DNA from: Zygotorulaspora mrakii
Taxonomy: Eukaryota > Ascomycota > Saccharomycetes > Saccharomycetales > Saccharomycetaceae
Direction of reading: 5' to 3'
DNA length: 64,000 nt
Assembly (NCBI RefSeq): GCF_013402915.1
Contig: NC_050726.1
Span: forward strand, 513,501 to 577,500
In this document: positions 31,576 to 41,139 of the stretch, piece after piece
Numbering within the stretch: the first letter of the stretch is position 1
Layout: each line of letters opens with the position of its first letter
The notes under the pieces: generated by a model
Told to the model about the DNA's origin: nothing
The model's input: only the letters and a program-made list of their open reading frames with translations
The model's database searches: none
Made by a program: the position numbers and the translations under genes

Positions 31576-32385
31576 ATGTCCAGCGGCAATGTGGATAGCA
31601 GTTTAGCGATAGCTAAGCTATTACGCCACCATCGAGAATTGAAACAAAGAAAAGGACTTTTCCAGTCAAGACAGATGGATTTTTTCAGATATAAACGGTT
31701 TATCAAAGCATTGAAATCTCCGGAATACGCTAAGAAAGCTGCCAATCAGCCTGATTTGTACCCGCCTGTTATGGGTGCTGGAGACGAGGACGGTAAGGCG
31801 CGTGAGATGTTTGTTTCATTGATCAAGGCTCAATTGATCGTGCCCTGTGTCAAGCTACATAGCGAGGAGTGTAAGGAGCATGGAATCAAGCCCAGCAAGG
31901 AACATCCCAGTCTGATTCTGTCTAACAAAGCTGAGCTTCTAGCCGACGAGTACTACGTGTGGACGTACAATCCGAAGACGTTCATGGACTACCTGATCGT
32001 CACTGGTGTAATTTCAGCTATATTGGCACTGGTTTGCTATCCCCTATGGCCACCATTTATGAGGCGCGGCAGTTATTATGTATCTTTAGGCGCATTGGCC
32101 TTTCTGGGGCTGTTTTTCGTGATGGCAATCATTCGATTGATCGTGTACGTCATATCCTTGGCATTTGTGAGGTCTGAAGGTGGCTTTTGGCTTTTTCCTA
32201 ATCTTTTCGAAGACTGCGGTGTTTTGGAAAGTTTCAAGCCACTCTATGGGTACGGTGATAATGAATGCTACAGTTATTTGAAGAAATTGAAAAGAAATAG
32301 ACGTAAGCAGGCCAAGAAAGCTGCAAAACTTGACGGCACTTCAGACAAATCCAAAACACAGGATAATGTGGAGGATACTTTATGA
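31576..32385 (+). CDS. SEC62: Post-translational ER translocation subunit Sec62
   Basis: Membrane subunit of the Sec62/Sec63/Sec66/Sec72 complex that works with the Sec61 channel to import completed precursors into the ER. The protein has 269 residues (about 274 in S. cerevisiae). A basic cytosolic N-terminal domain starts [20 protein letters not shown]. Two hydrophobic segments lie near 137-158 and 165-197. The C-terminal cytosolic tail contains the conserved [20 protein letters not shown] block and a lysine-rich stretch. The frame extends upstream to a TTG; the ATG at 31576 gives the family N-terminus. SEC66 of the same complex lies 20 kb to the right. It precedes FZO1 on the same strand by 194 bp. 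Confidence 0.97.
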   Translation: MSSGNVDSSLAIAKLLRHHRELKQRKGLFQSRQMDFFRYKRFIKALKSPEYAKKAANQPDLYPPVMGAGDEDGKAREMFVSLIKAQLIVPCVKLHSEECKEHGIKPSKEHPSLILSNKAELLADEYYVWTYNPKTFMDYLIVTGVISAILALVCYPLWPPFMRRGSYYVSLGALAFLGLFFVMAIIRLIVYVISLAFVRSEGGFWLFPNLFEDCGVLESFKPLYGYGDNECYSYLKKLKRNRRKQAKKAAKLDGTSDKSKTQDNVEDTL

Positions 32386-32579
32386 ATCTCAGAAATTAAA
32401 GATTTCATAGTATCTCCACGATTGATTTATCCATTCATTATGTAGCATACGTATAGAACGACTATATCATAATAAGAAATATATCGTTATAAGATCATCA
32501 TCTCAAAGCAGTAATGGATTGATCCCCACGAGACAAAGCTTACATCTTCAGGAATTCATTTTGACATATACCAATTGAA

Positions 32580-35138
32580 ATGGGATCTAAGGAGCACTCT
32601 CCGAAAGATGAACGTCCAACAGGCAACCAAGGAGCGGACGACGATAGTAGCACGGTAGTTATGCCCTCAAGGGTCTCGTATTCAAGATCACAGGGATCGT
32701 TTATTGAGGATGATGACTACGAGAATGCTATTCATGATGACTCTTCCACATTGTTTTCTGGTAGAAATGATAATGGTGCAGGCTCTGGAAGTAAACATAG
32801 GAAAGTTGTTGCGCACCAACGGTCACTGTCTAATGAGAGATTACTGTCCGCGCAGCTCAGCCAGATGACGTATAATAACAATCGTATTGGATTGGGACGT
32901 GCAATCTTGCAAGTGCAGGATCTACTGCAACAATTAGATGAAGAAAATGAGGTTAGACCTATTCATATATCAGGTGGGAATGAAAAGAACTTGCGTGTTT
33001 TGAATGTGCAGTTAAAAATTGATGGGCATTATTCTGATAAAAATCAGTTTCGACTGGATAAGGAGGCTAGTGCAAAAGTCTTCAAATCACAGATTATTTC
33101 TGCTCTTAACCATCTTATATCTTTGCAAAGAAGAGTGGATGATATATCATCCAAAGTTTTCATTACTGGTGACGTAAATACTGGTAAGTCAAGCTTTTGT
33201 AATTCTTTACTGAGGCGTAAGCTTTTACCAGAAGACCAATTACCGTGTACTAACGTCTTTTGTGAGGTTCTAGAGGCTAGAGAAAATAGCAATATAGAAG
33301 AAGTTCATGCGATCACAACCAAAACAGCAGGCAATGTCAGGGACGCGAATAGCATTTACAACAGCAGGGATAAATCTACTTACGAAACTTTTAAATTAAG
33401 TGATTTGCAAAACCTTGTGGAGAAGAGTGATGAGTACATTCTACTGAAGATATATATCAAAGACGATAAATGCCCAGCAGAGACAAGCCTCTTGAGAAAT
33501 GGAACAGTGGACATTTCTTTAATTGATTCTCCGGGCCTCAACAAAGATTCAGTAAAGACCGCCGAAGTCATGGCACGCCAGGAAGAGATTGATTTGGTAA
33601 TATTTGTGGTGAATGCGGAAAATCAACTGACTTTATCGGCTAACGAGTTTATCAATTTAGCATCAAGAGAAAAAAAATTCATGTTTTTTGTGGTAAAGAA
33701 GTTTGACAGAATTAGGGATAAGCAAAGATGTAAGGATCTCATATTGAAGCAAATAAAAGATCTTTCACCGGAGTCGTATAAGAGCTCATCACAATTTGTT
33801 CATTTTCTATCAGACAGCGGAGATGACGGACCCGATGGGGATCCACACGATGATCCGAATGATGATGAAGACAACAACAGAGAACCGTCTCCTGATTTTG
33901 AACATCTTGAGAACTCATTAAGAAATTTCGTTTTAAAAAAGCGCTCTTTATCCAAACTGTTGCCAGCTAAAACGTATTTGTGTAAACTTTTGAGTGACAT
34001 TCAAGAGATATCTGAAAATAACATGATAATTTATAAGCAGGAGGATGATCTATTGAACAATGACTTAGAGACATTGAGACCAGAGTATACAAAAGCGAAG
34101 CAACATTGTGAAGGGTTAACAGACACTGTCGAAAAATTAGCCGAAGAAAGCGTCACCGCAACATTTGAACGTACAAGACAGTGTGTACTAAATTGTTTAG
34201 ATATCTCGGAAAATGCATTACCCAAATACCAAGGTATATCCCAAATTCATGATTTCGTTTTTCAAACAGAGCAATTCATTAGAAATCAAATTAAAGATGC
34301 CATTACATCAAGTGAATCTTTCGCAAGGTCGGAAACCGAAAAATGCGTCAAGAAAATTAATTGCATGGGGAGAGAAAAGTTAGGCAATGACTTCATGTCC
34401 AATCGCTTTTTCAATAGTGAATTGATGTTCACGAAAAGACGTCATTATTCAGTAAAGAAATTATCTGTTCCACTGACCATGAATGATTTTTTTGCTCCAT
34501 CATGGGAAGGTTTGCTGTCCTACTTAAGTTGGGGCGTTGTTGTGCCCGTGATACCTGAATCGAAGGAGATTGCTGGCAAAGACAATGGGGACACAAAATC
34601 ACTGACAGGTGCACTTGGGTTGGCTAATTACTCTTTTAATCAATACTGGACCAAACCTTCTTTACTATTCACCTCAAAGATACCCACTCTCGCCGTTTAC
34701 TCTGTCGGTGGTGCAAACGTTATGAAAAATATGGTTGTGCATGGATTCCAATTTTTTTCTTGGCAAACTATCAAGCGGATCTCTGGTTCATTACTATTAA
34801 TAGGGGGACTCCTTGGCGTGGCATATCTCGTTCATGATCTTCCCAGGGCCCTGCCACAAAATCTGTCCATCAAATATAAGATAAAACTACAGCAAAACGA
34901 CTATGGTCATTCCAATGCAGAAAGGATCTCCAAAGAGGTGCGTGAAGTTTTGAGGGTTCCAACTCGTGAAATCGTCAAATCTTGCGAACTCGTAATGGAC
35001 AAAAAACTCACTGCGAAGAGAGATCTCGAAGGAAAATTGGAGAATAATGCTTTATCTATCAAATTTTTCCGTCAACTACTCGAGCGAGCTACAACTGAAA
35101 GAACTATCGTAGAACGCATAAATCTTGACGTCGATTAA
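32580..35138 (+). CDS. FZO1: Mitofusin Fzo1
   Basis: Dynamin-related GTPase in the mitochondrial outer membrane that tethers and fuses mitochondria. The 852 residues compare with 855 in S. cerevisiae. A Ser/Asp-rich N-terminus precedes the G domain: P-loop GDVNTGKSS near 197, DSPGL near 316 and VKKFD near 372. An acidic insert near 415-435 and heptad-repeat regions follow. Two hydrophobic stretches near 642-659 and 726-751 form the membrane anchor, with both ends cytosolic. A coiled-coil C-terminus ends the protein. In S. cerevisiae FZO1 (YBR179C) is followed by EHT1; here PNG1 follows directly and convergently. Confidence 0.96.
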   Translation: MGSKEHSPKDERPTGNQGADDDSSTVVMPSRVSYSRSQGSFIEDDDYENAIHDDSSTLFSGRNDNGAGSGSKHRKVVAHQRSLSNERLLSAQLSQMTYNNNRIGLGRAILQVQDLLQQLDEENEVRPIHISGGNEKNLRVLNVQLKIDGHYSDKNQFRLDKEASAKVFKSQIISALNHLISLQRRVDDISSKVFITGDVNTGKSSFCNSLLRRKLLPEDQLPCTNVFCEVLEARENSNIEEVHAITTKTAGNVRDANSIYNSRDKSTYETFKLSDLQNLVEKSDEYILLKIYIKDDKCPAETSLLRNGTVDISLIDSPGLNKDSVKTAEVMARQEEIDLVIFVVNAENQLTLSANEFINLASREKKFMFFVVKKFDRIRDKQRCKDLILKQIKDLSPESYKSSSQFVHFLSDSGDDGPDGDPHDDPNDDEDNNREPSPDFEHLENSLRNFVLKKRSLSKLLPAKTYLCKLLSDIQEISENNMIIYKQEDDLLNNDLETLRPEYTKAKQHCEGLTDTVEKLAEESVTATFERTRQCVLNCLDISENALPKYQGISQIHDFVFQTEQFIRNQIKDAITSSESFARSETEKCVKKINCMGREKLGNDFMSNRFFNSELMFTKRRHYSVKKLSVPLTMNDFFAPSWEGLLSYLSWGVVVPVIPESKEIAGKDNGDTKSLTGALGLANYSFNQYWTKPSLLFTSKIPTLAVYSVGGANVMKNMVVHGFQFFSWQTIKRISGSLLLIGGLLGVAYLVHDLPRALPQNLSIKYKIKLQQNDYGHSNAERISKEVREVLRVPTREIVKSCELVMDKKLTAKRDLEGKLENNALSIKFFRQLLERATTERTIVERINLDVD

Positions 35139-35537
35139 TACTTTCAACCAAAAATAACCTGTCAATAGTTAAATAAATGAGTCGCTCATGCATATCTAAT
35201 GCATCTCAATTCAGCAGCAGCTGCATTCGACAAGCAAAAAGAAGTTTTGGCCGAAACAGAAGCTCTTTTAAAATTGGTCATCGTTATGTCATGTCAGTTG
35301 AAAAAAGCTTATTGTTGTGTTATAATACTCTTCCTGATATCTGAAATTAATATATGCATATCTGAGAAATGGAACTAAGGGTCTTGTTTGATAACAACAA
35401 CACCAAAGGAGAACCGCACTAGTGAATTGGAAAATCAAACCAGACTACAGATTCTTTCATCAGTGCGCCTGCAATCAATTCTATAGATCAAGGTACATAT
35501 TGTTCAAGATACATCGTGTGCCAAAATATCACTTTAT
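35139..35537. other. FZO1-PNG1 convergent intergenic region
   Basis: This 399-bp region between two gene ends holds no recognisable gene. By the inferred ancestral order it is where EHT1/EEB1 (ethyl-ester acyltransferase) would be expected. I could not read any trace of that gene, and the space is far too short for a complete copy of about 1.35 kb. Confidence 0.6.
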
Positions 35538-36578
35538 TTACGAACCATCCTCGCCTCTTTCACCTTTCCAATCTGCAGATCCACTTTCCCTTCCCTGAGC
35601 TTGTGTTTTGATCGCCTTCTTTGCGTCGGTTTTAGTAGGGAAATATCCCAGCTCCTCCAAGGAATCTTGGCAGGCCAAATCGTATATGTCTTTGTCACTC
35701 AATTGACTTCTCAGTTTTCTCGTGACAAAATTGCATAGAAACTTCAAGTCGTCTTCACTTATTTGATCCCTCGGCAATTGATTCTTCAAGATATAGCGCT
35801 TGCTAACATCAATCATTGTATCTTTGTTGAAAGCAATACAGTAACTCATTTTCTTATTCCAATTGACTGAGTAAATGTAAGGTTGGTCAAATGATTGCTC
35901 ACAGGAGTCAACATGTACCCATCTCTTCAAATATTTTGAATAGTATTCACACCATACATGGTCTTCACGATTCCAAACATATCGCGCTTCCAATCCGAAA
36001 GATCTCAATATCAATGTAAATACATTACACCATTCACCACACCTACCTAATCGAGTTTCCAGTAGCTTAATAGGATTGTTATAACGAGGAAATCTTGTCA
36101 CGGTGCCACAAACATTATGCCTGTAGAGCTCGACCACGCTGCATTCGTACCTGGCCTCATCATTATTGGGACCCACAGTCCCCATAGGTTCTTGTTGCTC
36201 AGACGTACCTGGTCCACAGCTATCACAATCAGGTTTATTACACCATTTGAAAAAGTCTTGTTTGAAGTATCTTAGCAGTTCTTTTACAAGATTATCTGGA
36301 TACTGCTCCTCTGACTCTCGTGGCATGGCATCTACGTTGGCATATATCAAATCCAAATCTAAAGTTTCAAGCACACTGGACTGCCAGCTAGCATTTTCGT
36401 AAATCGTTGAAAATCTATTTGCTTTATCATATAGGTCTCTTGCAAAGCTATTATTCTGAATAAGCCTCTGAAATCTATGATTATCACCGCCTTCCCTAAA
36501 CCTCTCTACCAACAGGTTTTTATATTGTTTCAAAAACATATCTGCAACTCTTTGAAAATTTTCATCACCTTCCCCCAT
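35538..36578 (-). CDS. PNG1: Peptide N-glycanase Png1
   Basis: Cytosolic amidase that strips N-glycans from misfolded glycoproteins exported from the ER, often together with Rad23 at the proteasome. The 346 residues (363 in S. cerevisiae) contain a transglutaminase-like core with the catalytic triad: Cys near 178 in RLGRCGEWCN, His near 205 in EDHVWCEYY, and Asp near 221 in HVDSCEQSFDQP. A structural zinc site is visible as CNKPDCDSCG near 113-121 with a second cysteine pair after the triad region. The start matches the family (short acidic N-terminus). It is divergent from ERI1 across 131 bp, as in S. cerevisiae YPL096W and YPL096C-A. Confidence 0.96.
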   Translation of the reverse strand: MGEGDENFQRVADMFLKQYKNLLVERFREGGDNHRFQRLIQNNSFARDLYDKANRFSTIYENASWQSSVLETLDLDLIYANVDAMPRESEEQYPDNLVKELLRYFKQDFFKWCNKPDCDSCGPGTSEQQEPMGTVGPNNDEARYECSVVELYRHNVCGTVTRFPRYNNPIKLLETRLGRCGEWCNVFTLILRSFGLEARYVWNREDHVWCEYYSKYLKRWVHVDSCEQSFDQPYIYSVNWNKKMSYCIAFNKDTMIDVSKRYILKNQLPRDQISEDDLKFLCNFVTRKLRSQLSDKDIYDLACQDSLEELGYFPTKTDAKKAIKTQAQGRESGSADWKGERGEDGS

Positions 36579-36709
36579 TATATGGCTGCAACTGAGCTAC
36601 TGAGGATAGGTATCTTTTATTTTACTCGAGCCGGACTGATTGCTATTTGAAGAGACGCTTTCTTGTACAATATCAAGCAAACGGTCCAAGCTAACGGCGA
36701 AGCGCCGCT

Positions 36710-36913
36710 ATGAAACAAAAAACTGCTTCATATTGCATATTAGCGGGCACTTATAGCATAGTAGGTATAGCCTTAATCACATTTCTTTACTCGAAAGACT
36801 TGAAGTCTGTTCATTATTATTGGTGTTGGCTGCTTCTTTGTCCAGCCATGCTCTGGCTTTGGGTTGTGAGAGCATGGTCTGCATTTGAGATGTTTAGGAA
36901 TATCAAGCGATGA
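36710..36913 (+). CDS. ERI1: GPI-GlcNAc transferase subunit Eri1
   Basis: Small ER membrane subunit of the enzyme that adds GlcNAc to phosphatidylinositol in the first step of GPI-anchor synthesis; in S. cerevisiae it also binds active Ras2 and inhibits the complex. The protein is 67 residues, one less than S. cerevisiae Eri1. Two hydrophobic segments flank the short conserved YSKDLKSVHYYW linker, and it ends in basic residues (RNIKR). Sequence similarity is modest because the protein is small, but size, topology and position next to PNG1 all agree. It is convergent with MSY1. Confidence 0.88.
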   Translation: MKQKTASYCILAGTYSIVGIALITFLYSKDLKSVHYYWCWLLLCPAMLWLWVVRAWSAFEMFRNIKR

Positions 36914-36984
36914 TAGTCTATATTTCATATTTACAAGTTGTTTATAGCGTATGTTATTATACAAAAATCAGTTTCATGTCATTG

Positions 36985-38361
36985 TTATGTCATCTCGATG
37001 AGCAGACATTTTTGTTTGCCGATTCGAAGCATAAGAAGTTTATCATCAATTAAATATGAGGACCAATCTGTCAAGTCTTGTACAACTCTTTTCTTCAGAG
37101 GCCCTAATGAGATACTTCCTTGACCAAGTTTTCTTTTCCCCTCCGATTTGGAACATTTTAGCATTCTGCAAATGAGCTCCATTAAAGATTCTGACTTTTT
37201 CCCTTGCTCTAGAATTCTAGCGTTATTGAACAATCTAATTATTTCATCAGCATTTAGAGTATTTATAATATGTGTATCACCAAAAATGATATCCGAAACA
37301 ATTTGGGCTTCTTTACCACTTCCAGCTCCATGCAATAACTCTGTAACTTCGGATGCAAGCAATTTTTGACCGTTTCTTAGGTGAGGCCTTTTCATATGTT
37401 CCACAACAGCGGTTTCTACCTCATCTAATGGCAATAGAGTAAAGATTTTCAAAAACCGAGAGACATCTGAATCTGAAATATTGAAGAAAAATTGATAGAT
37501 ATCAAAAGGCGTGCTAATTTCTGGATCAATAAACATAGCATTTCCAGCACTTTTACCAAACTTTTCACCAGCAGAGTTAGTCAAGAGTGGTACCGTAAGC
37601 CCGGTTGGTGGACTGCATTGGGCTTTTGGGGAGATTCGATTGATCAAATCGATGCCAGCGGTGATATTTCCCCATTGATCATTTCCACCAACCTGAACAG
37701 TAACATTTTGTTCATTGAAAAGATGGTAGAAGTCATATGCTTGCAAGATTTGATATGCGAACTCGTTAAATCCGAGACCTCCAGATCCCTCCAGTCTGCT
37801 TGAAACAGAGTCCCTCGATAACATCGATTGAATCCTGATATGACGACCATACTTGGCTAAAAATCCAAGCATAGATATGTCTTTCCACCAATCGTAATTG
37901 TCAACTGAAGTCCAGCTCCCCACATTAGTGGATTCCACATTTTTACTACGATAATACTTCAAACCATTCTCAAAAAATCGTTTCAGCTGGTCATTGATCC
38001 TCTGGACATTCTGTAGGATAGCTTGATTGGGTAAAATGTCTCTTTCGATTTTTTTGCCGCTAGGGTCACCAACTCTTCCAGTGGCACCACCAACTAAGGA
38101 GACAATGTCATGTCCTCTCACATAAAAATTTAGCAGTACCATCAATGGCACCATATTCCCCAAGTGAAGTGAGTGAGCCGTTGGATCAGCACCACAGTAA
38201 AGCTTGATCTTATGACCGGAATCTAGCTGACTTATCAACCTGTCCTCAGGTTGTGATATTTGTGATATGAGGCCTCTGTCTCTCAATTCATGTAGAAGTC
38301 CATGGCGCCTTGCTGCGCTGCTATTACTAAAGCTTCTAGCAAATCTAACAAATCTCGACAT
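36985..38361 (-). CDS. MSY1: Mitochondrial tyrosyl-tRNA synthetase
   Basis: Class I synthetase that charges mitochondrial tRNA-Tyr. The 458 residues are somewhat fewer than the S. cerevisiae 492. An N-terminal presequence rich in Arg, Ser and Phe (MSRFVRFARSFSNSSAARRH) precedes the catalytic fold. The HIGH-type motif appears as HSLHLGN near 64-70, with GADPT just before, and the KMSKS-type loop as KFGKSAGNA near 267. GGNDQWGN, typical of bacterial-type TyrRS, is present. The C-terminal S4-like region is retained (LISDK-type tail here as LLMLRIGKQK). It is divergent from MGR2 across 177 bp. Confidence 0.97.
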   Translation of the reverse strand: MSRFVRFARSFSNSSAARRHGLLHELRDRGLISQISQPEDRLISQLDSGHKIKLYCGADPTAHSLHLGNMVPLMVLLNFYVRGHDIVSLVGGATGRVGDPSGKKIERDILPNQAILQNVQRINDQLKRFFENGLKYYRSKNVESTNVGSWTSVDNYDWWKDISMLGFLAKYGRHIRIQSMLSRDSVSSRLEGSGGLGFNEFAYQILQAYDFYHLFNEQNVTVQVGGNDQWGNITAGIDLINRISPKAQCSPPTGLTVPLLTNSAGEKFGKSAGNAMFIDPEISTPFDIYQFFFNISDSDVSRFLKIFTLLPLDEVETAVVEHMKRPHLRNGQKLLASEVTELLHGAGSGKEAQIVSDIIFGDTHIINTLNADEIIRLFNNARILEQGKKSESLMELICRMLKCSKSEGKRKLGQGSISLGPLKKRVVQDLTDWSSYLIDDKLLMLRIGKQKCLLIEMT

Positions 38362-38538
38362 CAGGGCCCACTACTTCCCTAGTAGGCGCTACTCGCTGAG
38401 ATATCTTGATCCTGTTGATCAGTTAGTTGCCCCGATTATATTAGAAAATTTTCATCATTTAATTGACTTGACAACGACAAACCCCAAAACATATCACACA
38501 TTTTGAGACTAAGAGTGTCCCTATAACTAGATTTAATC

Positions 38539-38892
38539 ATGCCTCCAGTACCACAACAAGTATATATGCAGCAACAGCAACCATCAAACTGGGATAAGTT
38601 TAAGATGGGTCTCATGATGGGTACTGCCGTCGGCGTTTGTACAGGTATCCTATTTGGAGGGTTTGCCATCATAACACAAGGTCCTGGGCCAGACGGTGTT
38701 GTTAGAACATTGGGAAAGTATATCGCAGGGTCTGCTGGTACCTTTGGCTTATTTATGTCAATAGGATCCATTATAAGAAGTGATTTTGACGATGAAAGAA
38801 ACCTGACCCTAAAACAATGCAGGGATTTGCAGCACAGAGCAAGATTCGAAACCTGGAAATTACGTGCTAAGTACGGTCTTCATCGTGAATAA
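38539..38892 (+). CDS. MGR2: TIM23 subunit Mgr2
   Basis: Small inner-membrane protein of the TIM23 translocase that gates lateral release of preproteins and couples Tim21 to the channel. The 117 residues (113 in S. cerevisiae) begin [20 protein letters not shown]. Two hydrophobic glycine-rich segments follow near 24-44 and 62-82, which is the Romo1/Mgr2 family pattern. A charged C-terminal tail of about 30 residues is present, ending GLHRE. It is followed on the same strand by INA17, as in YPL098C and YPL099C of S. cerevisiae. Confidence 0.95.
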   Translation: MPPVPQQVYMQQQQPSNWDKFKMGLMMGTAVGVCTGILFGGFAIITQGPGPDGVVRTLGKYIAGSAGTFGLFMSIGSIIRSDFDDERNLTLKQCRDLQHRARFETWKLRAKYGLHRE

Positions 38893-39049
38893 TATATATA
38901 CTTCATTTGTTTAGCTTCTCTCCACCACATACCTGTCAATAGTTTTATAAGCATAATTTCAAAGTGGAATTTCAATATCTATCGGGAACGAACTTTGCAA
39001 TATAAGATCGAGGGAAGTTCTAGACAATAGGTTATATTGGTAAGAGGAA

Positions 39050-39580
39050 ATGAGACATGTCATATCGAAGATATCACCGTTAGTCGGTGCGAGAACTCAG
39101 TGTTCCCAAAAAACAGTCGTTTTGGCTAACCGTGTATTGCGAAGGAGTATTTACACTAAAGAGAAACAGAACGTTAGATCACTGGAAGATCTTGCGAAAT
39201 TACAATCTTTAGATGGTGTAGATCCCGAGCTGATTAAGAAGTTGATCAATGAGCGTACCAGTGAACTCAATATTAAGGATGAACTCGAAATGCTCAAAAA
39301 TTTCAACAAAGAAGATGCATTGTCAAGAGAATCACCATTGAAGAGGTTTACAAGACCACTTTGGATCTTCATGTTGATGAGCTCAACTGTTTATTTGTTT
39401 GCACATTTCATTTGGTGGGATTTAGAGTATGATGAAAGGGACATAGAATTAGCAACGCAAGTTGAGAAGCTGGAAGAAGAACTACAAACAATAATAAAAA
39501 ACAAATCTAGTATACCCCTTAAGAGATCAAATGATAACAAAACGAATAGTGTCTCATGGTACAAACGCTGGTTTTGGTGA
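39050..39580 (+). CDS. INA17: ATP synthase assembly factor Ina17
   Basis: Inner-membrane protein of the INAC complex (with Ina22) that assists assembly of the peripheral stalk of the F1Fo ATP synthase. The 176 residues (182 in S. cerevisiae, YPL099C, formerly AIM43) start with a basic presequence-like stretch through about residue 40. A single membrane segment, LWIFMLMSSTVYLFAHFIWW, lies near 104-123. A predicted coiled coil after the membrane span (ELATQVEKLEEELQTI) matches the family. Assignment rests on topology, length and synteny more than on a catalytic motif. It is convergent with ATG21, 71 bp apart. Confidence 0.9.
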   Translation: MRHVISKISPLVGARTQCSQKTVVLANRVLRRSIYTKEKQNVRSLEDLAKLQSLDGVDPELIKKLINERTSELNIKDELEMLKNFNKEDALSRESPLKRFTRPLWIFMLMSSTVYLFAHFIWWDLEYDERDIELATQVEKLEEELQTIIKNKSSIPLKRSNDNKTNSVSWYKRWFW

Positions 39581-39651
39581 GAGTTCGTTTAAATATTCTA
39601 GTATTTAGAATGTGTACGCCGAGCCCTATAGAAATGTCATATTATACTTAG

Positions 39652-40956
39652 TTAAATGAATGTATTACTTTTGGTCAACACACATTCACCAGGTGTCGAT
39701 GGTAAGGAATAAACAAGGAACTTTCCGTCGTCGCCTGCTAGGTAAACCTGATTTACAAATTCATCAGGAAATCCAAGACAATACGTAGTACCAAGTAACA
39801 CAGGTATATGTGCATAGTCGCGACGCAAGTTTTGTTTTGGTATCGTTGCCTTGATCCCCCTTGAAATAAATTTTGTGAAATGGTTTGAAGTATCAGTTGG
39901 GGATTTACGATCTCGAAGACCATTCCCGTTGTTAGATTGTGAAAGGTCTTCCTCCTCGTCATAAAATTCACTATTGATTGCATCATAATTCCCAATGTCT
40001 TCTTTCAAACTGAAAATATGTATTGTATCGGTATTTCCAACGCAGCCTAACAATGATGCTTTACGGTTGAAGCAAAGATAGTAAAGGTTACACGGCCTTG
40101 TACCACGTCGAAATTCGTAAAGAAGCGGTTTTCTCGAGTCATACTCTGTGTCTACACCAGTGTTGAAAACTCTAACTATAGTACCCTTATCCGATGCAGT
40201 TGCTATCGTTTTACCATCATTACTAATGGCCATACATGCAATATTCCCCTTATGTGCTGTGTTCATATAATTTATAGGTGCCACATTCAATGTGTCATAA
40301 ATAACAATGTCGTTCAGTAAATAAGAAGATGAATTATTCTTTGACGAGCTGTAAGACGTGAAGCATAGAATACTCCTATCGTCACTGCTCAAGGCCATTC
40401 GTGGTCTCGTACTGCTCCCCACAGAATTTGTCCTGCTTCGAGAGTCAGTAACTTGTGATTTAGCTTTCTTTGGTTCGTTTGAATCCGAGGACGTCTTCTT
40501 AAAATGGTCTTCCCATAAATCAATTGTTTCCAACGGTTTCATACATGAAATATCATAGACGAAAATTTGATCACTTTCTAATAATATACACATCCTTTTT
40601 CTATTCATCACAACATCAACAATACCATGAGGAAATGAAACTTCACATATTGTACATTTTCTTTTGGTATTTATTATTTTTAGTTTCTTACTGTTTGAGG
40701 TCCCCTGACTTCTGTCAGCTATTGCTACCAAACTCGTAGAAAAAAGCATTTCGATCACATATTCATTCTCCCCATCAAAAGAAGATGATGAGATACCTAC
40801 CGGATATTGCGCTAGATTATCTATGCTTTGGTTTTTACCCCTGCCATCCAATTCAAAGCACTTGCCAAATGGGTCACAATTGTATATGCTGACCAAATGA
40901 GGTTCTGGATTTACCACACAACATGTAGCATCCTGATTGAAACGTAATGCCTTCAT
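39652..40956 (-). CDS. ATG21: PROPPIN autophagy protein Atg21
   Basis: WD40 beta-propeller that binds PtdIns3P (and PtdIns(3,5)P2) and guides Atg8 lipidation in the Cvt pathway. The 434 residues are fewer than the S. cerevisiae 496, mainly because the N-terminal and mid-protein low-complexity loops are shorter. The lipid-binding FRRG motif is present near 283, and CSICEVSFPHGIVDVVMNRKRMC-type core blocks are strongly conserved. The C-terminal PGECVLTKSN block fixes the end. The frame opens upstream to a TTG at 41004; the ATG at 40956 begins MKALRFNQDATCCVV, matching the yeast N-terminus. ELP4 lies upstream on the same strand. Confidence 0.96.
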   Translation of the reverse strand: MKALRFNQDATCCVVNPEPHLVSIYNCDPFGKCFELDGRGKNQSIDNLAQYPVGISSSSFDGENEYVIEMLFSTSLVAIADRSQGTSNSKKLKIINTKRKCTICEVSFPHGIVDVVMNRKRMCILLESDQIFVYDISCMKPLETIDLWEDHFKKTSSDSNEPKKAKSQVTDSRSRTNSVGSSTRPRMALSSDDRSILCFTSYSSSKNNSSSYLLNDIVIYDTLNVAPINYMNTAHKGNIACMAISNDGKTIATASDKGTIVRVFNTGVDTEYDSRKPLLYEFRRGTRPCNLYYLCFNRKASLLGCVGNTDTIHIFSLKEDIGNYDAINSEFYDEEEDLSQSNNGNGLRDRKSPTDTSNHFTKFISRGIKATIPKQNLRRDYAHIPVLLGTTYCLGFPDEFVNQVYLAGDDGKFLVYSLPSTPGECVLTKSNTFI

Positions 40957-41139
40957 GACAGTGAAAATAGAGTACACTCTTTCTCTGTTTCCATCTATCT
41001 TCAATCCTTAAGTGAAGAGCGGCATTTGACTGACTTTGCTCTATCGCTTATAGTGAAAAATCCAAATGGTAAAATTTAGTCAAAAATACAAGAGAACGAA
41101 AATGCAGCTTATTACTTGAATCACGAAGCCAGTACAAAG

